12,816 nt of DNA from Chloroflexota bacterium (GTDB taxonomy: Bacteria > Chloroflexota > UBA5177 > JANWHV01), in NCBI GenBank assembly GCA_025450375.1, contig JANWHO010000085.1:1-12816 (forward strand), read 5' to 3'. The number at the start of each line of letters is the position of its first letter. Position 1 is the first letter of the stretch. Under the pieces are notes generated by a model. The model was not told the origin of the DNA. It saw only the letters and a program-made list of their open reading frames with translations, and did no database searches. The translations under genes and the position numbers were made by a program. This document shows, in pieces, positions 7,454 through 12,816 of the stretch.

Positions 7454-7482
7454 TTGACAATCTCTGTTCCGCTACGTACCAT
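7454..7482 (+). promoter_or_regulatory. Candidate sigma-70-type promoter for the quinoprotein gene
   Basis: A perfect -35 box TTGACA (7454-7459) is separated by exactly 17 nt from TACCAT (7477-7482), which matches four of six consensus -10 bases including the key first A and last T. Transcription would start near 7489 and give a leader of about 120 nt before the ATG at 7611. It lies in the longest non-coding stretch of the window, immediately upstream of a secreted redox enzyme. Confidence 0.55.
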
Positions 7483-7488
7483 GCAACA

Positions 7489-7610
7489 GGTTTGAGCGCG
7501 GGGTGCGAAAGGAGTCGTTTCTGATAAAGAGACAACCCTCGGCTGAGGCAAGAAACCGATCCCTCGGACGATCATGATAGGAGCCGGACTAACAGCATAA
7601 GGAACAAGAC
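7489..7610 (+). promoter_or_regulatory. Structured 5' leader of the quinoprotein mRNA, possible switch
   Basis: The segment GTTTCT (7517-7522) can pair with the nearby AGAGAC (7528-7533, one G-U pair, 5-nt loop) or with AGAAAC (7551-7556). In the second fold it encloses a CCTC/GAGG hairpin (7537-7548). A further CCGA/TCGG hairpin (7556-7567) overlaps the distal strand by one base. Such exclusive pairings are typical of attenuators and riboswitches but can arise by chance. The sequence does not match a riboswitch class I can recall. The ribosome-binding site AAGGA (7599-7603) lies 7 nt before the start codon. Confidence 0.3.
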
Positions 7611-9734
7611 ATGCATCTAACACTTCGGCGCGCCGCCGCCGTGGGGATGGCCGCGGCGCTGGCGCTCACGGCCTCGGCGAACGCGGCCGGAACACGCCAG
7701 GTCTCGGGGCAGCGGGCGGCAGCGGGCGCCAACATGGACTGGGCGCAATTCGGCAATACTAGCGATAATACGCGCTACTCCACGCTTACCCAGATTACTA
7801 CCGCCAACGTACACAAGATGGGCGTGGCCTGGACCATGCAGCAGGGTCCCGGCCTCTCGGGATGGGAAACGGACCCGGTGGTTGTGAATGGCATCATGTA
7901 CTTCACCACCAGTGTGGACCAGGTACGGGCGGTAAACGCGGTCACCGGACGGCAGCTCTGGCAGTTCACGCCCAAGGTCGACTTTTACCGTGCTATCGCC
8001 GGTGGCGGAGGCGGCGCGCCCGCCAGCCGCGGAGTAGCGGTGGCCAATGGCAAAGTCTTCCTCCTCACCTTTGACAATCAGTTGATCGCCTTGCAGGCAT
8101 CGACCGGCGAAAAGCTGTGGGACTCCAGCGTGGCCAACCCCAATCTGGGCTACTCCGAGTCCTCCCCCGCCACCTACTGGAAGGGGCTTCTCTTCGTGGG
8201 CAGCGAGGAAGGCGATGCCGGCGAACGTGGTTTCGTGGCTGCCTATAACGCCAACACCGGGAAGCAGGTCTGGCGCTTTTACACCGTACCGGCGGCCGGC
8301 CACGGATGGATCCCGAAGCAGGGTAACCACGGCGGCGGCGACGTCTGGATGCCGGACGTGATCGACAACAAGACCGGCATTCTGTACTTCGGCACCGGCA
8401 ACCCCAGCCCGGATGTCGACAATAGTCAGCGGCCCGGCTGCAATCAATGGGCCGACGCCACCGTGGCCCTGAATGCCCGCACCGGCAAGTTCATCTGGGG
8501 CCATACCGAGGTCTGCAACGACCAGTGGGACTACGATTCGCATCAAGAGCCGATTATCTTCGACATGCACTATCACGGGAAGACCGTGCACGCGGTGGGA
8601 CACGGCAACAAGTCCGGTCTCTATTTCGTGTACGATGCCGCCACCGGCAAGGTACTCTCCAAGTCTCCTTACTTGACGCCGTACACCATGCCGCATCCCA
8701 AGCCGACCGCTAAAGGCGTTCAGGTATGCCCCGGTGCCTTGGGTGGCCTGGAGTACTCGCCCCCAGCTTTCAGCCCAGCCATCCAGGCGGTGTACTTGCC
8801 CGGTTTGAATGAATGCGCCCTGTACCAATTGGCGCCGACGGCCGACACCAACCGCCACAGGACTGGCCTGCCGGACTTCGGCGGCGTGTTCACGATAAAC
8901 ACGAAGCTCACCGGTTTCATGGCAGCGGTCGACGTCGCCACCGGCAAGGTGCTCTGGAAAGATCAGTTCAAGCAGCCGCTGATCGGCGGTGCCCTGGCCA
9001 CGGCCGGTGGTCTCGTCTTCTCGGGCGCCGATGACGGTCACTTCTACGCACTGGACGCCAAGACCGGGAAGATCCTCTGGAGCCCGAACGTGGGCCTGGG
9101 GACGGGAGCGGCGCCGATCACCTACATGGTGAACGGGGTTCAGTACGTTGCCATCGCTCTGGGTAGCTCGTTTGGCGCCACCCCGGCGGGCGGCACCATG
9201 GCCGTCTTCAAGCTGAACGGATCAGCGGTGAAGCCTTTGCCGGCCGTGACCACGGTTGGCGGCGTCGCCGCGGAGGCCCACCCGAATTTGAAGGGCCTGA
9301 TCAAGGTCAACCCCTGGATGTATACCAGCGCCGAACGGCAATACGTGGCGATCGTGGTTACCGCCGGCGCTACCTCGGACAATAACGGCTTTAACTTCGA
9401 CGGCTATTCCCACGGCAAGGGCAACTTCATCATCCCGGCGGGATGGCAGGTGGACTGGATCTTTACCAACAAGGCCGCGCTGCCCCATAGCGTGGGCCTG
9501 TCCACCACGATCAGCCTGCCGCCCAAGGTGGTGCAGACCGTTCTCGGTCCGGTGGAGACCCCGAACGCGCTGGCCGGCGTCCGCTCTGGAGTCACCCAGT
9601 ATGTGGGCTTCCAGGCCGTACATGTCGGCACCTTCTACATGGTCTGCCTGGTGCCGGGGCACCTTCAGGCCGGCATGTGGGACAAGTTTACCGTGTCGAA
9701 CTCGGCTCATTTGCCATCGTTCGTCACCCAATAA
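7611..9734 (+). CDS. Secreted PQQ-type quinoprotein dehydrogenase fused to a sulfocyanin-like copper domain
   Basis: This 707-residue exported protein starts with a Sec signal peptide (Arg6-Arg7, hydrophobic core 8-21, likely cleavage near Ala23-Asn-Ala). Residues about 42-540 form a PQQ dehydrogenase beta-propeller with repeated Thr-Gly-Lys/Arg-x-x-Trp blades (W117, W170, W221, W296, W449, W490). Active-site features are Gly-Thr-Gly-Asn-Pro (261-265, metal ligand Asn264), Gly-Gly-Gly-Asp-Val-Trp (241-246), and Trp-Asp-Tyr-Asp (306-309). There Asp307 is the likely catalytic base and Asp309 the extra Asp linked with lanthanide binding. The expected ligand Glu appears to be Asp202, and the vicinal Cys-Cys disulfide is missing (Gly/Ala-rich 131-138). 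Residues about 575-695 form a sulfocyanin-like cupredoxin with the copper ligand set His626, Cys679, His684 and Met689. Substrate oxidation with electron transfer to the attached copper site outside the membrane is inferred. The substrate is unknown. Confidence 0.88.
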   Translation: MHLTLRRAAAVGMAAALALTASANAAGTRQVSGQRAAAGANMDWAQFGNTSDNTRYSTLTQITTANVHKMGVAWTMQQGPGLSGWETDPVVVNGIMYFTTSVDQVRAVNAVTGRQLWQFTPKVDFYRAIAGGGGGAPASRGVAVANGKVFLLTFDNQLIALQASTGEKLWDSSVANPNLGYSESSPATYWKGLLFVGSEEGDAGERGFVAAYNANTGKQVWRFYTVPAAGHGWIPKQGNHGGGDVWMPDVIDNKTGILYFGTGNPSPDVDNSQRPGCNQWADATVALNARTGKFIWGHTEVCNDQWDYDSHQEPIIFDMHYHGKTVHAVGHGNKSGLYFVYDAATGKVLSKSPYLTPYTMPHPKPTAKGVQVCPGALGGLEYSPPAFSPAIQAVYLPGLNECALYQLAPTADTNRHRTGLPDFGGVFTINTKLTGFMAAVDVATGKVLWKDQFKQPLIGGALATAGGLVFSGADDGHFYALDAKTGKILWSPNVGLGTGAAPITYMVNGVQYVAIALGSSFGATPAGGTMAVFKLNGSAVKPLPAVTTVGGVAAEAHPNLKGLIKVNPWMYTSAERQYVAIVVTAGATSDNNGFNFDGYSHGKGNFIIPAGWQVDWIFTNKAALPHSVGLSTTISLPPKVVQTVLGPVETPNALAGVRSGVTQYVGFQAVHVGTFYMVCLVPGHLQAGMWDKFTVSNSAHLPSFVTQ

Positions 9735-9738
9735 ACAA

Positions 9739-9806
9739 GCACCGCCATGAACCAACAAGAGAGGCGGCCCATCTGGGCCGCCACTCTGGTTGGTTCATGG
9801 CGGTGC
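9739..9806. terminator. 68-nt near-perfect nested palindrome after the quinoprotein gene
   Basis: An 18-bp perfect outer stem (9739-9756 with 9789-9806) is followed by a single A/G mismatch, 4 bp AGAG/CTCT (58-61 with 84-87 of this block), an A/A mismatch, and an 8-bp perfect inner stem GGCGGCCC/GGGCCGCC (9763-9770 with 9775-9782) around the loop ATCT. The symmetry is thus 30 pairs out of 32. It begins 4 nt after the stop codon, between two convergent genes, so it could end transcription from both sides. It lacks a T-run, and its size is far above a normal terminator, so a palindromic mobile element remnant is an alternative. Confidence 0.6.
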
Positions 9807-9871
9807 GTCCGCCGAGCCGCGTTCAACCAATAACTTGTCACCGAGCAAGCCCACCTAATCGCGAAGCCGGG

Positions 9872-10699
9872 TCATGGCCCTGGCAAGTAGCACTCTCCCA
9901 ATCCAGATACGGTGACTCTCTCCGCTGTTCCCGCCGCCACCAGGCGCTCAAGACCGGAACGAACAGCGCCCGCGTCGAGGCCAAGATGCTTGGCCAGCGG
10001 GCCGGGTAGAGCGAATACCGCGTTGGATAGGTATGGAGCCAGAAGCGCGTCCATGGCCGCCGCGGGATCCAGTTCGCGTGCGGCGGCGAATGCATCCGGG
10101 TAACGGGTCGCCACCAGGACGTGGCGCATGTCCTCATCGTCCGGCGAGAAGACCTTGGCCAGGAGAAGGCGTCCGTCCAACTCGGCCACCGCCTTGAGGA
10201 AGGCTGCCCGCTGCTCCTTGCCGATGGGGAAACCGGCGGCCTTCCGCAACTCGCCGGTCCCCAGCACCCCGCCGGCCCCGTCGAGGGCGAGCGCGATGCG
10301 GGCGGCGCCCTCCGAAAGGAGCCCGGCCGCGTACAGTTGATCGGATGCGCGGAGATCGCCCCGCAGGCGGAGCACGGATGGAAGTAAAGCCCAGGCAACC
10401 AGGGTAGGGCGGCCACGGACGATTGCCGTGTAGAACGCGGCCTCCCGCCGGCCCAACTCCCAGCGCCAGGCATACACATGGCCGGATGCGCTATCCCAGT
10501 GCGAATCAGGCGTGGTCGAGGGGTCTCCGGTATAGGCATGCAGGAGATCGGGCAGTTCGGGGGAAACGGGATAGAGAGTGGCAATCCCAACCCGTTCGAT
10601 CAGCGCCGTGGCGGCAACCGGGTCGGGCGTACGGGTCCGGGCCGACTGACCCCAGTTGGCCTGACGGGCGGCCAGGAGTGTTCGCGCATCCACTACCAT
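9872..10699 (-). CDS. Multi-winged-helix protein, AlkZ-related type (putative)
   Basis: This 275-residue cytoplasmic protein has no signal peptide. It resembles the group catalogued as AlkZ-related, winged-helix proteins akin to the AlkZ/YcaQ DNA glycosylases. The central block has Trp-Asp-Ser-Ala-Ser-Gly-His-Val-Tyr-Ala-Trp-Arg-Trp-Glu (68-81) and Arg-Gly-Arg-Pro-Thr-Leu-Val-Ala-Trp (95-103). A helix-turn-helix-like region, Gly-Glu-Leu-Arg-Lys-Ala-Ala-Gly (149-156), is followed by Lys-Val-Phe-Ser-Pro-Asp-Asp-Glu (182-189). The C-terminal winged helix is about 215-271, with the recognition region Leu-Ala-Lys-His-Leu-Gly-Leu (235-241). I see no Gln-x-Gln catalytic motif of true AlkZ, so glycosylase activity is doubtful. 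The family call is from memory of sequence pattern. The start is an ATG with a strong GAGAGGGG ribosome-binding site. It lies 89 nt downstream of the winged-helix ATPase gene. Confidence 0.6.
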   Translation of the reverse strand: MVVDARTLLAARQANWGQSARTRTPDPVAATALIERVGIATLYPVSPELPDLLHAYTGDPSTTPDSHWDSASGHVYAWRWELGRREAAFYTAIVRGRPTLVAWALLPSVLRLRGDLRASDQLYAAGLLSEGAARIALALDGAGGVLGTGELRKAAGFPIGKEQRAAFLKAVAELDGRLLLAKVFSPDDEDMRHVLVATRYPDAFAAARELDPAAAMDALLAPYLSNAVFALPGPLAKHLGLDAGAVRSGLERLVAAGTAERVTVSGLGECYLPGP

Positions 10700-10788
10700 G
10701 GTGGAATCCCCTCTCTCTTCCCCTGCATAGCGAGTGGATCCACCATATCATAGGCGTCAATGCTGAAATCGAGACACTGCCGATAAGG

Positions 10789-12093
10789 TCACATGCCGGA
10801 TAGCCGAACGAAGTAGCTCCGGACCGCGTGGTCAATCATGGGCTGGGTCATGCGCGGCGGCACGTCATAGTAGCGAGAGATACTCAGCATGTGGTTGATC
10901 AGATCCCGCGGATGACAGGCTTGCGGCTCGCGCCCCGCGCGTTGGTAATGCTCGCGTAGGAGGTACGCGAATGCCTCCTCGTTCCACTCCAGATTTCGGG
11001 CCCCGGCGACGCGGCGGAAGATCTCCTTGAATTGGCCGAGGGAGGGCGGCAGCACCTCGATCTTATACTGGAGCCGGCGCAAGAAGGCATCATCCACCAG
11101 ATCCTTGGGCGAGAGATTGGTGGAGAAAATAATCAATTCCTCGAAGGGGACTCGAATCTTGATCCCCGTCACCAGATTGAGGTAATCGACATGTTTCTCC
11201 AGCGGCACGATCCAGCGGTTCAGCAGCGCGGTCGGGGAACATTGCTGGCGACCGAAGTCATCGATCAGCAGCATGCCGCAGTTCGCTTTCATTTGCAGCG
11301 GCGCCTCATAGGTTTTGCTTTCCCGTGAATAGGTGAGATCCAGCGCCTGCAAGGTTAGCTCACCGCCCGCGATCACCGTGGGCCGCTTGCAGCGGACCCA
11401 CCGCTGATCCACCCCACGCCCGTCTTCTTCCTCCACCGGTTGGTGCAGTGAATCGTCGAATACACGGATAATCTCGCCCTCGATGTAGAGTGCGTAGGGG
11501 ATATAGACATCGCCGCCCAGGCAACTGGTGGCAATCTCGGCGATCGTCGTCTTCCCGTTGCCGGGGGCGCCGAAGACAAAGATTGATTCGCCGGAATTGA
11601 TCGCCGGGCCCAGTTGCTCCAGCACCTGGGGCGCCAGGACCATCTGGCTGAACTGTTCCTCCACCACGGCCCGCGTCACCTTGGCATCGCGCACCCGCTG
11701 CTTGCTCACCATGTACGTATAGTCGTCCAGAGTGACCGGGCAGGCGCCCGCGTAGTTCGAGCGTTCCAGCAGTTCTTGAACCTTATGGTGGCCCTTTTCG
11801 GACAGCATATAGCGATAGGTGGTGTTCTGGAGGCCGGTTGAACCCTGCACCTCGATGAATCGCCCCGGCTTGAGCGACTCAATCAGTCCTTCGACCACCC
11901 CAACAAATGGGAGGCGCAGCGCCTTGGCGATCTCTCCGCCGCTGATCGTGCCGCGGTAATAGCAGATCTTGAGGATCAGGTCGGCAATGAAGCTGGGGTC
12001 AAGTCCCGTATCCTCTACCGTCTGAACACAGGGGGGGACAAGGGTTGGGCGGGTCCGAGCGGGCGCGGGTCTGGCTTCCACGGCACTCGACAT
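10789..12093 (-). CDS. Winged-helix / AAA+ ATPase of unknown function
   Basis: This protein has 434 residues from the ATG at 12093; a GTG two codons earlier (12099) is an equally possible start, and neither has a strong ribosome-binding site. Residues below are counted from the GTG. The N-terminal 35-115 region looks like a winged helix, with Ile-Ser-Gly-Gly-Glu-Ile-Ala-Lys-Ala-Leu-Arg-Leu-Pro (52-64). The AAA+ core follows: Walker A Gly-Ala-Pro-Gly-Asn-Gly-Lys-Thr-Thr (177-185), Walker B Met-Leu-Leu-Ile-Asp-Asp-Phe-Gly (276-283), sensor-1 Phe-Ser-Thr-Asn-Leu-Ser-Pro (325-331), and an arginine-finger-like Phe-Leu-Arg-Arg-Leu (339-343). A helical lid follows, about 350-430, with His-Pro-Arg-Asp-Leu (396-400). 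All ATPase motifs are intact. It is cytoplasmic. The substrate is unknown, and the winged helix suggests DNA or protein docking. It is distinct from the DUF815 ATPase upstream. Confidence 0.85.
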   Translation of the reverse strand: MSSAVEARPAPARTRPTLVPPCVQTVEDTGLDPSFIADLILKICYYRGTISGGEIAKALRLPFVGVVEGLIESLKPGRFIEVQGSTGLQNTTYRYMLSEKGHHKVQELLERSNYAGACPVTLDDYTYMVSKQRVRDAKVTRAVVEEQFSQMVLAPQVLEQLGPAINSGESIFVFGAPGNGKTTIAEIATSCLGGDVYIPYALYIEGEIIRVFDDSLHQPVEEEDGRGVDQRWVRCKRPTVIAGGELTLQALDLTYSRESKTYEAPLQMKANCGMLLIDDFGRQQCSPTALLNRWIVPLEKHVDYLNLVTGIKIRVPFEELIIFSTNLSPKDLVDDAFLRRLQYKIEVLPPSLGQFKEIFRRVAGARNLEWNEEAFAYLLREHYQRAGREPQACHPRDLINHMLSISRYYDVPPRMTQPMIDHAVRSYFVRLSGM

Positions 12094-12139
12094 GATCACT
12101 ACTTTCGCGGCGCGGCACGTCTACCGTGATGGCTGGCAA

Positions 12140-12156
12140 GGCGACAGGCCGTCGCC
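12140..12156 (-). terminator. Small hairpin between the VanW and ATPase genes
   Basis: GGCGAC (12140-12145) pairs with GTCGCC (12151-12156) around a 5-nt loop, in the 135-nt gap downstream of the VanW gene on the minus strand. There is no T-run, so a terminator role is only possible. The rest of the gap shows no clear promoter for the ATPase gene. Confidence 0.2.
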
Positions 12157-12228
12157 CGCGCATTCCACACCCTACACGAGGAACCAGCGATCGGAAAGGG
12201 GCATCAATCGGCTAGCCCATCTGGCGGC

Positions 12229-12816
12229 CTAGAGCGCCGCGCCCACCGGCACATAGTGACTATTGAAATGCGCGTCCAGCAGCACCTTGCCGGCGCTGTC
12301 ATAGACGGTGCGGTAAAATACCGCGTCCACGTTGCCATTTGGCTGATCGGTGGCGAAGGGTCCGCGGATCACTACCCGGAAATGTGGATCCGTCCCATAG
12401 AAGCGAGCGGTCAGGGTGTACTTGGCCAAATTCTCCGTGAAGTTGACCAGCACCCAATGCCCGGTGTTGTTCTGAAACTTCACGTCCGGCCCATTGGCCG
12501 ACACGTAGACCGTGGCATCCATCCCCACCGGGTTGTAGTACGACACGATGTTGGCATGCGGCACCCGCTCCAGGATCGGCATCCCACTGTAGACGGCCGC
12601 TTGAAAGAGGGTCACCGCGACCTGGCAGACTCCGCCGCCGATCCCCGGCACATCCTGGTTATCGATGATGTCGATTCCTTGCACGTAGCCGCCCTGCGTA
12701 GTGATATCGCCGATCCGCTGATCGAAGGAATAGACAGCGCCGGGGGCGATCAATTGTCCGTCAAGGTGATGCACGGCGGCATCGATATTCGTCAGGCGAG
12801 CCTGGCTGGAACCAGG
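12229..12816 (-). CDS. VanW domain protein, C-terminal part (5' end outside window)
   Basis: The reading frame is open through the end of the window, giving 195 residues of the C-terminal part. It begins inside the VanW domain with Ala-Arg-Leu-Thr-Asn-Ile-Asp-Ala-Ala (6-14). The Pro-Gly-Ala-Val-Tyr-Ser-Phe-Asp segment (25-32) follows, then the signature Gly-Ile-Gly-Gly-Gly-Val-Cys-Gln-Val (58-66, Cys64), Glu-Arg-Val-Pro-His (83-87), and Asn-Pro-Val-Gly-Met-Asp-Ala-Thr-Val (95-103). These match VanW/YoaR-type proteins, which are usually membrane-anchored or secreted and often carry peptidoglycan-binding-like domains before VanW. Here that part lies outside the window. Their function is not established; the name comes from an accessory gene in some vancomycin-resistance clusters, and no such cluster is seen here. 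A GTG at 12774 is internal to the domain and is not the start. Confidence 0.9.
   Translation of the reverse strand, partial: PGSSQARLTNIDAAVHHLDGQLIAPGAVYSFDQRIGDITTQGGYVQGIDIIDNQDVPGIGGGVCQVAVTLFQAAVYSGMPILERVPHANIVSYYNPVGMDATVYVSANGPDVKFQNNTGHWVLVNFTENLAKYTLTARFYGTDPHFRVVIRGPFATDQPNGNVDAVFYRTVYDSAGKVLLDAHFNSHYVPVGAAL

Larger units (their letters stand above)
7240..7610. other. 371-nt non-coding region upstream of the quinoprotein gene
   Basis: No open frame of credible coding character is present. The left part (7240-7440) has lower GC in its second half and shows a weak second promoter candidate: TTGAAA (7305-7310), 16-nt spacer, TACACT (7327-7332). Imperfect pairing of GGAG/CTCC with CGTG/CACG around 7270-7304 might end transcription of the DUF815 gene, but there is no T-run. 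The right part holds the better promoter and the structured leader, described separately. Confidence 0.6.

Noticed and set aside
7489..7610. Known riboswitch classes (cobalamin, cyclic di-GMP) in the leader
   Set aside because: The conserved core sequences of these classes as I recall them are not found.
7617..9041. A 474-codon open frame on the minus strand inside the quinoprotein gene
   Set aside because: It is antisense to a clearly recognisable enzyme, has no family features, and is explained by high GC content and codon bias of the true gene.
10734..10743. 10-bp palindrome GTGGATCCAC upstream of the AlkZ-like gene as an operator
   Set aside because: It is short and single, with no second half-site pair or clear promoter around it, so chance is likely.
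12229..12816. Vancomycin-resistance locus suggested by the VanW domain
   Set aside because: VanW domains are widespread in organisms without such clusters, and no ligase, dehydrogenase or sensor genes are present.

Overview
The window is GC-rich bacterial chromosomal DNA, densely packed with genes. No tRNA, rRNA, CRISPR array, insertion sequence or phage gene is visible. The gene mix points to a Chloroflexota-like organism: a Uma2-type protein with an Ala/Glu-rich tail, an M32 carboxypeptidase, a DUF815 ATPase, a VanW/YoaR-type surface protein and a sulfocyanin-like copper domain. This is an inference from gene content only, because no phylogenetic marker is present.

Region 1 (1-1475, plus strand) is a tight three-gene unit. 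It holds the 3' end of one DUF488 gene, a complete second DUF488 gene 7 nt downstream, and a dual-OB-fold (DuOB-type) protein joined to it by a 4-bp ATGA overlap. The translational coupling suggests one poorly characterised nucleic-acid-related module.

Region 2 (1513-3928, minus strand) runs SDR oxidoreductase -> TauE/SafE permease -> Uma2-family protein, with gaps of 16 and 42 nt, so it is probably one transcript. The SDR has lost the usual catalytic Tyr and Lys.

Region 3 (4157-7239, plus strand) has an M32 metallocarboxypeptidase and a DUF815 AAA+ ATPase. They are separated by a short non-coding spacer that contains a perfect 15-bp GC-rich palindrome.

Region 4 (7240-9806, plus strand) is the most distinctive. 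A 371-nt non-coding region carries a good sigma-70-type promoter and a roughly 120-nt leader with mutually exclusive helices. It precedes an exported 707-residue quinoprotein: a PQQ-type beta-propeller with the Asp-Tyr-Asp signature associated with lanthanide enzymes, fused to a C-terminal sulfocyanin-like type-1 copper domain. This looks like an alcohol or sugar dehydrogenase carrying its own electron acceptor. A 68-nt nearly perfect palindrome follows the stop codon, in the convergent gap to the next gene.

Region 5 (9872-12816, minus strand) contains a VanW-domain protein (its 5' end is outside the window), a winged-helix/AAA+ ATPase of unknown role, and a multi-winged-helix protein resembling AlkZ-related proteins.
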